Shown here piece by piece: positions 14,317 through 20,739 of a stretch of 20,739 bases of DNA. The notes beneath the pieces were generated by a model. That model did not search any database and was not told the DNA's origin. It saw nothing but the letters and a program-made list of their open reading frames with translations. Every line of letters begins with the position of its first letter. Within the stretch, counting starts at the first letter, position 1. The translations under genes and the position numbers were made by a program. Source of the stretch: DAOTYE01 sp034434915 (GTDB taxonomy: Bacteria; Chloroflexota; Dehalococcoidia; Dehalococcoidales; RBG-16-60-22); assembly GCA_034434915.1 (NCBI GenBank), contig DAOTYE010000062.1, positions 1 through 20,739 of the forward strand, read 5' to 3'.

Positions 14317-14988
14317 ATGGCAGTTCAAACATCTTTTCTGAAAAACGTGGCGTATTTTGCTGGGATGAGTCAGGAGGAGCTTGATTCAATCTCATCATTC
14401 CTTTTTGAAAAGACGGCAAGAAAAGGAGAGCTGGTCTTAACTGAAGGCGGGCCGGCTGATACGGTCTATTTTGTGGTGGCGGGTGTGGCCAAAGTATTCA
14501 AGACATCAACGGATGGCAAAGAGCAAATCCTCTACTTCGTGCGTCCGGGCGGCTCTCTTAACGATGTTCCTGTCTTCAGCGGGGGCATAAACCTGGCAAG
14601 TGCTGAAGCGGTGATGCCGCTGACCCTCTATGGTCTCCGCAAGAGCGCTGTAGAGGCGCTTATGCCCCGGCACCCGTTGCTTGCCCGGAATATGCTCAAA
14701 GTCCTTTCTCAGCGGGTTGAGCATCTGGTTTCTCTGGTAGAAGACCTCTCCTTCCGGCAGGTTACCAACCGGGTGGCAAAAGTCCTGCTGGAGTACGCCC
14801 GCAGTGATGATGACCAGAGGCCTAAGCTTACCCAGCAGGAAATGGCTGCCCTGGCAGGCACAGCACGGGAAATGGTGGGTAGGTCGCTCAGAGTGCTCGC
14901 TCAAGAAGGGTTAATCCGGCTGGAGCGGCACCGTATAGTGATTGTTGATGAGCCAGCCCTGCGCCGCCAGGCCGGCATCATCGGGTGA
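14317..14988 (+). CDS. Crp/Fnr-family transcriptional regulator with CRP-type recognition helix
   Basis: This 223-residue regulator has a cyclic-nucleotide-binding-like beta-roll (about 10-125), a long dimer helix (about 125-160) and a winged HTH (about 168-212). The recognition helix T-A-R-E-M-V-G-R-S-L (182-191) matches the R-E-x-V-G-R of E. coli CRP, whose residues contact TGTGA. There are no N-terminal cysteines, so it is not an iron-sulfur FNR. The region corresponding to the CRP cAMP pocket reads GGSLNDVPVFSGGINLASAEAV (78-99) without the Glu and Arg that hold cAMP, so another effector is likely. The start 14317 is chosen from the promoter position and domain onset; its ribosome site is weak. 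A matching operator lies at 15336-15353, two genes downstream. Confidence 0.9.
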   Translation: MAVQTSFLKNVAYFAGMSQEELDSISSFLFEKTARKGELVLTEGGPADTVYFVVAGVAKVFKTSTDGKEQILYFVRPGGSLNDVPVFSGGINLASAEAVMPLTLYGLRKSAVEALMPRHPLLARNMLKVLSQRVEHLVSLVEDLSFRQVTNRVAKVLLEYARSDDDQRPKLTQQEMAALAGTAREMVGRSLRVLAQEGLIRLERHRIVIVDEPALRRQAGIIG

Positions 14989-15027
14989 GATAAAAGTCGC
15001 AGACGGAGCACTGAATTCAGATTAGGA

Positions 15028-15033
15028 TATAAT
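15028..15033 (+). promoter_or_regulatory. possible -10 element before the ferredoxin gene
   Basis: TATAAT 25-20 bases before the chosen ferredoxin start, without a clear -35 box. It suggests the ferredoxin can be transcribed separately from the regulator gene 64 bases upstream. Confidence 0.35.
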
Positions 15034-15052
15034 TATGGTGGGGAGAAAAAGG

Positions 15053-15256
15053 ATGAGCATGCCTCTTATTGACCATAGCAAGTGCAATGGCTGTGGTCTA
15101 TGTGTTAGCGTTTGCAAATGCGGCGCCCTGGTGATGGCAGGTAAAGTGGTCAGGGTAATTGAAACGGAGAGCTGCGGCTGGTGTACTGAGTGTGAGGCAG
15201 TCTGTCCCACCGGTGCTCTTACTTGCCCTTATGAAATCGTGATAGAAAAGCATTAG
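15053..15256 (+). CDS. 2[4Fe-4S] ferredoxin
   Basis: This 67-residue electron carrier has two complete cluster motifs: CxxCxxCxxxC at 11-21 (CNGCGLCVSVC) and CxxCxxCxxxCP at 41-52 (CGWCTECEAVCP), followed by TGAL. An extra Cys at 23 (KCGAL) replaces the Pro that usually follows the first motif. A frame from ATG 15035 would add six residues. I choose ATG 15053 since GGGGAG lies 7 bases upstream and a -10-like box overlaps the longer start. It lies directly downstream of the Crp-type regulator, same strand, suggesting a shared role in redox metabolism. Redox partner unknown. Confidence 0.9.
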   Translation: MSMPLIDHSKCNGCGLCVSVCKCGALVMAGKVVRVIETESCGWCTECEAVCPTGALTCPYEIVIEKH

Positions 15257-15335
15257 CTCAGAAGTTGTCTCAGATTTCCGCTGTTTTTTAGTTCTTAGTC
15301 CCATTTCCTCTTTCTATTTCTCTAATCCCGCCTTT

Positions 15336-15353
15336 ATGTGATTTAAGTCACAT
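15336..15353. promoter_or_regulatory. CRP-type operator
   Basis: ATGTGATTTAAGTCACAT is TGTGA-N6-TCACA with A/T flanks, 16 of 18 positions palindromic, matching the E. coli CRP half-sites exactly. Its centre (15344.5) is 41.5 bases upstream of the start predicted from the TAGAAT box at 15374-15379, the classic class II activator position. The Crp-type regulator at 14317-14988 has the helix expected to read it. Confidence 0.8.
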
Positions 15354-15373
15354 ACAGGCGCTAACTGCTCAGG

Positions 15374-15379
15374 TAGAAT
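15374..15379 (+). promoter_or_regulatory. -10 element of the zinc-ribbon gene promoter
   Basis: TAGAAT, with no good -35 box; the -35 position is covered by the CRP-type operator, as in class II activated promoters. Predicted start near 15386, leaving a 23-base leader with GGAGGT. Confidence 0.5.
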
Positions 15380-15408
15380 AACGTTATCAATACCAAAGGA
15401 GGTGCGCG

Positions 15409-15675
15409 GTGTTGAGAGATAAGGTGAAAGAGACTCCCAGAAAGCCTGCGGTCCCGCAGGGCTGTACTCATTACTGGGTTATTGAAAGCGCCAATGGTCC
15501 CACCAGTCGCGGTGTCTGCAAGTTCTGCGGTGAGCAAAGAGAGTTCCGCAACTCGTGGTATGATCTGTACCCTGGCAAGAAACAGCCGGTGGCAGTAGAA
15601 AGTCCATCAGAAGAGGATACTAAGGAAGCGGAACTGCCGCTCGGTGAAGCCATCAGTGAACTGCTGAAAAATTGA
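15409..15675 (+). CDS. small zinc-ribbon protein (C-H...CxxC), uncharacterised
   Basis: This 88-residue protein begins at GTG with GGAGGT 5 bases upstream. Residues 19-50 carry CTHYWVIE (C19, H21), then GVCKFCGEQREF (C37, C40) and NSW, a C-x-H ... C-x2-C zinc ribbon I associate with small uncharacterised Chloroflexota proteins. The C-terminal half is acidic and ends in a predicted helix (GEAISELLKN). It is a single-gene unit: CRP-type operator in front, strong terminator behind. The function is unknown; the ribbon and operator suggest a regulatory or nucleic-acid-binding adaptor under control of the regulator upstream. Confidence 0.8.
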   Translation: MLRDKVKETPRKPAVPQGCTHYWVIESANGPTSRGVCKFCGEQREFRNSWYDLYPGKKQPVAVESPSEEDTKEAELPLGEAISELLKN

Positions 15676-15705
15676 TAATCAGAACGGGTCTGGGGGTGGA
15701 GGAGG

Positions 15706-15737
15706 ACAGAGAGGGGTTTTCACCCCTCTCTGTTTTT
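15706..15737 (+). terminator. strong intrinsic terminator
   Basis: A perfect 11-bp stem ACAGAGAGGGG (15706-15716) / CCCCTCTCTGT (15723-15733), 6-base loop TTTTCA, then a run of T to 15737. It ends the zinc-ribbon gene unit. On the minus strand no T-tract follows, so it serves the plus strand. Confidence 0.95.
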
Positions 15738-15745
15738 ATGCTGTG

Positions 15746-16903
15746 TTATATTATCGGTCCCCTGGTGCACATGCCCGGGAAAATGCCGTAGCCCAGAATT
15801 TCCGCCTTTGTCTGTTTGCCGGAAGCTACCGCCAGTATCTCGTGATAAATCCTCTGTCCCTCCGCTTGTATCCAGGAGCCTTTATCCACATCCAGTTTCA
15901 CCAGCATATCTATGTGGTCAGGCAAGCGCTTGAAGGTGACCGGGTTGCCAGTTATCTTTATCACCGGGATAAAAGGAAACCCCTGTGGCACACCCAGTCC
16001 GGTGGAAAACAGCGCGATTTGAGCACCCCCGGCGGCAAGCGCCGTCAAAAAGTCCGGCTCACGCCCCGGTGAGTCAATAATAAACAGCCCCTTACCCTTT
16101 ACCCGCTCACCGTATTCATACACGCCCTGAATTGGCTTGGTGCCGCCCTTGCTGATGGCTCCCAGTGATTTCTCCTCAATGGTGGTCAGCCCCCCGGCAA
16201 TGTTGCCCGCGCTGGGGTTCCCTCCCCTCATATCTCCGCCGCTGGCGATGACCCGTTTCTCCAGCCGGTCCACAATCATGTAAATCCTATCTGCGACATT
16301 TTTGTTAACCGCTCGCTTAGCCAGGATATGCTCTGCGCCCAGGAACTCCGTTGTCTCTCCGAAAATGCACGTGCCCCCCTTTTCCACGACGATATCGCAG
16401 GCGGCACCTGTTGCCGGGTTGGAGGCAAGCCCGGATGTGGTGTCTGAGCCGCCGCACTTGACGCCGATTACCAGGTGTGAGTCATCAAACTTCTCCCGCT
16501 TTATCTTGGATGCTTCCTGCACCATCTTCTGTGCCAGGAGCAAGCCTTCATTATATGCGGCAACGGTCCCGGCTTTCAGGCCGGTGATTCTCTTTACCGG
16601 CTTACCCGTACGGGCGATGCCTTCCTCAATCCGGTCCACATTCACCCCTTCACATCCCAGGCTGACGAGCAAGACACCGGCAAGATTGGCGTTTTGACCG
16701 ATTGACGTAAGGGTGGTGGTTACTATGTCCAGGTCTGACTGCACCTGGCCACACCCGGCAGGGTGCAGAAATGGCGCCGTTCCCTTAATCTGCTGGGAGA
16801 GCCACAGTGCCATATCATTGGCACAGCTTACTGTGGAGATAATGCCCACGTAGTTGCGCACGCCCACTGAACCGTCCGGTCGCGGATAGCCATAGAAACT
16901 CAT
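15746..16903 (-). CDS. UxaA-family hydrolase, large subunit (altronate/galactarate dehydratase-like)
   Basis: This 385-residue protein corresponds to the catalytic C-terminal part of altronate and galactarate dehydratases and to the large subunit of sulfolactate sulfo-lyase. Visible family segments: YPRPDGSVGVRNYVGIISTVSCAN (6-29), HPAGCGQ (47-53), SLGCEG (81-86), a central GVKCGGSDTTSGLASNPATG (147-166), GETTEFLGAEHILAKRA (183-199), and SPGREPDFLTALAAGGAQI near 278-296. The substrate (a hydroxy sugar acid or sulfonate) cannot be read. AGGAGGAG precedes the ATG. It is coupled to the SAF-domain gene 18 bases upstream; together they make the full enzyme that is one chain in E. coli. Confidence 0.9.
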   Translation of the reverse strand: MSFYGYPRPDGSVGVRNYVGIISTVSCANDMALWLSQQIKGTAPFLHPAGCGQVQSDLDIVTTTLTSIGQNANLAGVLLVSLGCEGVNVDRIEEGIARTGKPVKRITGLKAGTVAAYNEGLLLAQKMVQEASKIKREKFDDSHLVIGVKCGGSDTTSGLASNPATGAACDIVVEKGGTCIFGETTEFLGAEHILAKRAVNKNVADRIYMIVDRLEKRVIASGGDMRGGNPSAGNIAGGLTTIEEKSLGAISKGGTKPIQGVYEYGERVKGKGLFIIDSPGREPDFLTALAAGGAQIALFSTGLGVPQGFPFIPVIKITGNPVTFKRLPDHIDMLVKLDVDKGSWIQAEGQRIYHEILAVASGKQTKAEILGYGIFPGMCTRGPII

Positions 16904-16921
16904 AATGAACTCCTCCTGCTC

Positions 16922-17200
16922 TTAGCGGCCTCTCGTGCTTATCACGTTGTGGACATGCACGTGGTCGCCCGGCATGATAGTCTCGGTAGCTGTACCGATT
17001 GTCTCCCCGTACTTTAGCACCGGCTTGCCTTTCTGAATTTTTCTGAAGCTGAACTTGTGCCCGAAAGGTATCGCCGCACGTAGCTTGACCTGCACCTCAC
17101 CTTCCGCAGTGGTCAGCTTCAGCTCATCTCCTTCTTTGAGCTCCGCCAGCGCTGTTGCCACGTTATCTTTCTGGTTCAATATGACTGCTTTTCCTTTCAT
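16922..17200 (-). CDS. UxaA-family hydrolase, SAF-domain small subunit
   Basis: This 92-residue protein is a single SAF domain as at the N-terminus of altronate dehydratase and in the small subunit of sulfolactate sulfo-lyase: N-x-K-D-N-V-A-T-A (9-17), then AIPFGHKFSFRKIQKG (43-58), VLKYGETIG (61-69) and GDHVHVHNV (78-86), the last two being the usual family signatures. It is the first gene of a two-gene operon with the large subunit; AAGGTGAGGG precedes the start. No transporter or sugar-acid gene is nearby to show the substrate. Confidence 0.9.
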   Translation of the reverse strand: MKGKAVILNQKDNVATALAELKEGDELKLTTAEGEVQVKLRAAIPFGHKFSFRKIQKGKPVLKYGETIGTATETIMPGDHVHVHNVISTRGR

Positions 17201-17243
17201 AGTCAGCCCTCACCTTTATTTTCAACTGTCTGCTCCGCGAGCA

Positions 17244-17271
17244 ATTATACTACTTTTTACCATAGCTACAA
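17244..17271 (-). promoter_or_regulatory. possible promoter of the UxaA-type operon
   Basis: On the minus strand TTGTAG (17271-17266), 16 bases, TATAAT (17249-17244), about 44 bases before the ATG. The -10 is consensus and the -35 is weak. The remainder of the 224-base gap up to dxr shows only a loose inverted repeat (GGCACT / AGTGCC) and no clear dxr promoter. Confidence 0.45.
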
Positions 17272-17424
17272 TAGCGTGGAGTCTGGCGGTATTATTGGCA
17301 CTGATTTTTTGGTCAAGGTAGTGCCCAACCGAACTAACCAAGGCAATATTACATAACCGGTTGCCCTGACTTACATTCGCTCACGCTTTTGTAGTAAGAT
17401 AATAAGTATCGCAGGCAATGGCTT

Positions 17425-18585
17425 ATGAGTAGTCCGGTAAAACGCTTGGCAATCCTCGGTTCCACAGGCTCCATCGGTCAGCAGACCCTTGATATCGTGC
17501 GTGCCTTCCCTCAGCGTTTCCGCATTGTAGGGCTGGCGGCGGGGAAAAACCTGGATTTGCTCACCCGGCAGATTGATGAGTTCAAGCCTGACTTCGCCTG
17601 CTATGACCCGGCAAACTGCTCCAGTAGCAAGGTGCAAGCATGCCTGAATGTCCCTCGCTGTCAGTTCATCTCGCGCGAAGAGATTGCATCGCATCCGGAT
17701 GCTGACCTGGTAGTGATTGCCACGGCGGGGAAAGCTGGCTTAAGCCCCACCTTGGCCGCGGTGAAGGCGGGCAAGAGGATTGCCCTGGCGAACAAAGAGT
17801 CTCTGGTGATGGCGGGCGCAATCATAACCCGGGAGCTAAAGAAAACCGGCGCCACCATCATACCTGTGGATAGTGAGCACAGCGCCATCTGGCAGTGCCT
17901 TAACGGAGAGAAGCAGAAAGCGGCGCGTATCATTCTCACCGCCTCCGGCGGTCCCTTCTACCGCTTCACATCCTCTCAGCTTGCCGGCGTGACAGTGGAG
18001 CAGGCACTTACACACCCTTCATGGAAAATGGGGAAAAAAGTAACCATTGACTCTGCCACCATGATGAACAAAGGTCTTGAGGTGATGGAGGCACACTGGC
18101 TTTTTGGCATGCCTTATGATTGTATTTCAATTCTGGTCCATCCGGAGTGCATCGTCCACTCCATGGTGGAATTTGTTGATGGCATGGTGAAAGCTCAGAT
18201 GGGATGTCCGGATATGCGTCTGCCTATCCAGTATGCCCTCTCCTATCCCCAGCGCCTGGACAATCCTCAGCTTCCCAGGATTGACTGGGGGAAATTGCGC
18301 AAGCTGACCTTTGAGCCGCCGGACATGGCGCGGTTTCCCTGCCTGAAGATGGCACTTGCGGCGGCAAAAAGCGGGGATACTTACCCGGTAGTGCTTGCTA
18401 CGGCGGATGAGCTGGCGGTAGAGCTTTTCCTCGCCGGGCGCATCAAGTTCACGGATATCGCCTCTCTGATTGAGAAAGCCCTGGAGCGGCATCAGCCCCG
18501 TCATGCGCCGGGGCTTGAGGAAATCATGGCGGCGGACGCCTGGACAAAAGAAACAGTTTTGAAGCTGGCTGGGGGAGAGAAGTAG
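17425..18585 (+). CDS. dxr: 1-deoxy-D-xylulose 5-phosphate reductoisomerase
   Basis: This 386-residue enzyme converts DXP to 2-C-methyl-D-erythritol 4-phosphate with NADPH, the first committed step of the MEP isoprenoid pathway. The NADPH loop is GSTGSIG (12-18); ANKESLVMAG is at 122-131. The metal site is D149 and E151 (PVDSEHSAI) with E219 in MMNKGLEVMEA. SGG is at 174-176, and the flexible substrate lid is HPSWKMGKK (198-206). The length is typical. The start ATG has only a weak ribosome site; an ATG seven bases upstream is out of frame and hits a stop after four codons. The stop TAG shares its last base with the rseP GTG, so translation is coupled. Confidence 0.97.
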   Translation: MSSPVKRLAILGSTGSIGQQTLDIVRAFPQRFRIVGLAAGKNLDLLTRQIDEFKPDFACYDPANCSSSKVQACLNVPRCQFISREEIASHPDADLVVIATAGKAGLSPTLAAVKAGKRIALANKESLVMAGAIITRELKKTGATIIPVDSEHSAIWQCLNGEKQKAARIILTASGGPFYRFTSSQLAGVTVEQALTHPSWKMGKKVTIDSATMMNKGLEVMEAHWLFGMPYDCISILVHPECIVHSMVEFVDGMVKAQMGCPDMRLPIQYALSYPQRLDNPQLPRIDWGKLRKLTFEPPDMARFPCLKMALAAAKSGDTYPVVLATADELAVELFLAGRIKFTDIASLIEKALERHQPRHAPGLEEIMAADAWTKETVLKLAGGEK

Positions 18586-19643
18586 TGGCACTGAGCATCA
18601 TCTCATTTTTTGCGGTTATCATTGTCATCGTCCTTTTTCATGAGATTGGACACTTCGTCACGGCAAAAGCCTTTGGGGTGGGGGTTGAGGAGTTCGGCAT
18701 CGGCTTTCCGCCGCGGCTGGTCTCAATCAAGCGGGGAGAGACACGCTATTCCCTTAATGCTCTCCCTCTGGGTGGCTTCGTCAAGCTGGCGGGAGAAGAA
18801 GACCCCAAGGTGGAGAGGAGCCTCGCCGGCAAGAGCATCGGCGTCAGGATGCTGGTATTGAGCGCGGGGTCGCTCATGAATTTTCTCCTGCCTCTTCTGC
18901 TGTTCACCGTGGCATTCATGATTCCCCATGACATAGTCTCCGGGCAGGTGGAAGTGGCGGCGGTGGCTCAGGGCTCTCCGGCTGAGCTGGCAAACCTTGA
19001 GCCGGGCGATACCATCATCTCGGTGAATGGAAGACCAGTGAGGAACCTTGTTGATTTACAGCGCTATTTCCACCTGAAGCTGGGCGAATCTGTCACCGTT
19101 CAGGTCAAAAAGACCGCCGGCGATATTGAAGCGGTTCAGCTTACGCCGCGCTGGCGTCCCCCGGAAGGGCAGGGGGCAGTGGGTGTGCAGGTCAGGCTGG
19201 AAGCCGCGGTCGTTGAGAGACGGTCTTATCCCGTCTGGCAGGCTGTGCCGATGGGCATAAGTGAGTGCATTGAAACCTATATCCTTTTCAAAAATGAAAT
19301 CATCAGCATTATCATCGGCTCAGCATCAGCGGTGGTCACCGGACCGGTGGGCATTGCCCAGATTACCGGTCAGGTGGCGCGCGCCGGGTTCAGCCCTCTG
19401 CTTGAGTTTGCCGGCTTCCTGAGCATCAACCTTGCCATCATCAATTTATTGCCTCTGCCGGCGCTGGACGGTGGGCGCATTGCCTTTGTTTTGCTTGAGG
19501 GAATAAGGCGCGGCAAGCGTATTTCGCCCAAAACTGAAGGGCTGGTGCACATGATTGGCTTTGCCCTGCTCATCACGCTTGCACTCCTGATAACATATCA
19601 GGATATCCTCCGCATTTTGACCGGCGGGAGTTTACTGCCATAG
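18585..19643 (+). CDS. rseP: site-2 (RseP-type) membrane metalloprotease
   Basis: This 352-residue intramembrane zinc protease cuts transmembrane anchors, typically of anti-sigma factors. HEIGH at 19-23 in the first membrane helix carries the zinc histidines; the third ligand lies in N-L-L-P-L-P-A-L-D-G-G (287-297, D295). One PDZ domain (about 118-185, GSPAELANLEPGDTIISVNGRPV) lies between the membrane halves, one fewer than E. coli RseP. Membrane segments are near 4-20, 92-113, 275-292 and 322-338. It starts with GTG overlapping the dxr stop (TAGTG), with GGGGGAGAGA upstream. The rseP position between dxr and ispG is common in bacteria and does not imply a role in isoprenoid synthesis. Confidence 0.95.
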   Translation: MALSIISFFAVIIVIVLFHEIGHFVTAKAFGVGVEEFGIGFPPRLVSIKRGETRYSLNALPLGGFVKLAGEEDPKVERSLAGKSIGVRMLVLSAGSLMNFLLPLLLFTVAFMIPHDIVSGQVEVAAVAQGSPAELANLEPGDTIISVNGRPVRNLVDLQRYFHLKLGESVTVQVKKTAGDIEAVQLTPRWRPPEGQGAVGVQVRLEAAVVERRSYPVWQAVPMGISECIETYILFKNEIISIIIGSASAVVTGPVGIAQITGQVARAGFSPLLEFAGFLSINLAIINLLPLPALDGGRIAFVLLEGIRRGKRISPKTEGLVHMIGFALLITLALLITYQDILRILTGGSLLP

Positions 19644-19645
19644 CG

Positions 19646-20692
19646 ATGATAAAACGGCGCATCAGCAAGGCAATCAAAATCGGCGGTGTGACCGTGGGCG
19701 GTGGCGCACCAATCGTCGTCCAGTCCATGACCAAGACGGACACCCGCGATGTCAAAGCCACCGTGCGGCAAATCAAGGAGCTTGAGGAGTGCGGGTGCGA
19801 AGTTATCCGCGTCGCGGTGCCTGATGCCGAAGCGGCGGAAGCACTCGCCCTGATTAAGCGGAAGATCTCCATCCCCCTTATCGCTGATATCCATTTTGAC
19901 TACCGGCTGGCGCTCTCTGCGCTCAAAGCAGGCGTGGATGGACTGCGCCTGAACCCGGGCAATATCGGCGACCCTGCCAGAGTAAAGGCAGTCGCGCTTG
20001 CGGCAAAAGAGCGCGGTGTGCCCATCCGCATTGGCGTGAACGCCGGCAGTCTGCCCGCGACCGCTGACAAAAAACTATCCATCGCCGGGCGCATGGTTGC
20101 CGCGGCGCTGGAGCAGATTAAACTTCTGGAAAGCCTTGACTTTGACTTGATAAAAGTGTCACTGAAAGCCTTTGACGTGCCCACCACCATTGAAGCCTAC
20201 AAGCTCATCGCGGGAAAGATGCCCTATCCCCTCCACATAGGCATCACGGAAGCGGGCTTGCCCCGGACGGGCGTCATCCGCAGTGCCGTGGGCATCGGCA
20301 CGTTGCTTTACCTGGGCATCGGCGATACCATCCGTGTGTCCCTCACCGCTCATCCGCGGGAGGAAGTCATCGCCGCCTACGAGATTTTGAAAAGCCTTGA
20401 CCTGCGCCAGCGCGGTCCGGTGCTGGTGAGCTGTCCCACCTGTGGTCGGGCAGAGGTGGATATAGTAAAATTGGCGCAAAGGGTGGAAAAAGAGCTCCTG
20501 AAAATGAATAAGCCCGTCAAGGTGGCGGTGATGGGCTGTGTGGTGAACGGTCCCGGCGAGGCTAAGGACGCTGATGTGGGCATCGCCTGCGGGAAGGGTA
20601 AAGCCGTCCTGTTCAAGAAGGGGCAAAAGGTGGGGGTGGTGGCTGAGGCTGACATCTTCACCGCACTGATGCGGGAAGTGAACAAATTATGA
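19646..20692 (+). CDS. ispG: 4-hydroxy-3-methylbut-2-enyl diphosphate synthase
   Basis: This 348-residue [4Fe-4S] enzyme reduces MEcPP to HMBPP, the sixth enzyme of the MEP pathway. The N-terminal TIM barrel shows VVQSMTKTDTRD (24-35) and LRLNPGNIG (100-108). The C-terminal domain carries the cluster ligands C263 and C266 (SCPTCGR), C298 (MGCVVNGPGEAK) and E305. The size is that of the short two-domain form. It starts two bases after the rseP stop, with no good ribosome site of its own, so it probably depends on re-initiation. Electrons would come from a ferredoxin or flavodoxin; whether the ferredoxin at 15053-15256 serves is unknown. Confidence 0.97.
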   Translation: MIKRRISKAIKIGGVTVGGGAPIVVQSMTKTDTRDVKATVRQIKELEECGCEVIRVAVPDAEAAEALALIKRKISIPLIADIHFDYRLALSALKAGVDGLRLNPGNIGDPARVKAVALAAKERGVPIRIGVNAGSLPATADKKLSIAGRMVAAALEQIKLLESLDFDLIKVSLKAFDVPTTIEAYKLIAGKMPYPLHIGITEAGLPRTGVIRSAVGIGTLLYLGIGDTIRVSLTAHPREEVIAAYEILKSLDLRQRGPVLVSCPTCGRAEVDIVKLAQRVEKELLKMNKPVKVAVMGCVVNGPGEAKDADVGIACGKGKAVLFKKGQKVGVVAEADIFTALMREVNKL

Positions 20693-20739
20693 AAGCCAAA
20701 ATTGGCAAATGGGCTGAGAAACCATTTGACCTTATTAAA
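20689..20739 (+). CDS. 5' end of a further gene of the dxr operon (truncated by window)
   Basis: An ATG overlaps the ispG stop (ATGA) and opens a frame of 17 codons to the window edge, reading MKAKIGKWAEKPFDLIK. The four-base overlap is the common sign of a coupled operon gene. The product cannot be recognised from so short a piece; it does not look like the start of prolyl-tRNA synthetase, which I would have expected next in a Dehalococcoides-like order. Confidence 0.5.
   Translation, partial: MKAKIGKWAEKPFDLIK

Noticed and set aside
14317..14988. Iron-sulfur FNR or heme CooA identity for the regulator
   Set aside because: No N-terminal cysteine cluster or heme-ligand signature; the recognition helix is of CRP, not FNR, type.
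17055..17321. 88-codon rightward frame with a hydrophobic end
   Set aside because: Most of it is antisense to the SAF-domain gene, and the hydrophobic part has no usable start codon or ribosome site in the gap.
1..20739. CRISPR array, phage structural genes, toxin-antitoxin or defence genes
   Set aside because: No regularly spaced repeats and no such protein families were seen in either strand.

Overview
The window looks like a piece of a Dehalococcoidia-type chromosome (phylum Chloroflexota). This is inferred from gene content and order: dxr-rseP-ispG in one overlapping operon, rsmI/metG/polyprenyl synthase together, a CBS-less GuaB3, a DUF438/DUF1858 pair and several small Cys-rich proteins. 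No rRNA or other decisive marker is present, so the assignment is moderate. Coding density is high, and many neighbouring genes overlap by 1 to 25 bases, implying translational coupling.

Left part (1-3763) is the tRNA-side end of an integrated element. A leftward operon encodes a small excisionase-like HTH protein, a tyrosine recombinase with a zinc ribbon inside its catalytic domain, and a winged-helix-like protein. A rightward operon encodes a putative DNA-binding protein and a full-length phage-type integrase. Two strong sigma70-like promoters face each other in the 299-base gap between the operons. The integrase frame runs into, and terminates within, an intact tRNA-Thr(CGT) gene, which is therefore the likely attachment site. 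The other end of the element is not in the window.

Middle part (3787-13258) is housekeeping. It holds an endonuclease IV-fold TIM barrel protein, the membrane protease FtsH, a DUF1858 + DUF438/hemerythrin/PAS sensor pair, and a leftward operon rsmI - small CxxC protein - metG - polyprenyl diphosphate synthase. Next to that operon, on its own consensus-like promoter, lies divergent guaB3.

Right-middle part (13268-17200) holds an uncharacterised barrel-like protein, a CRP-type regulator, a two-cluster ferredoxin and an 88-residue zinc-ribbon protein. The zinc-ribbon gene is preceded by a near-perfect CRP operator and followed by a strong terminator. A split UxaA-type hydrolase follows (SAF subunit plus large subunit). 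The regulator's recognition helix has the RExVGR pattern that reads TGTGA, so regulator and operator in this window fit each other.

Right end (17425-20739) is the dxr-rseP-ispG operon: two enzymes of the MEP isoprenoid pathway around a site-2 protease. It is followed by the first 17 codons of another gene. With the polyprenyl synthase at 8225-9190, the window carries both early and late steps of isoprenoid synthesis.
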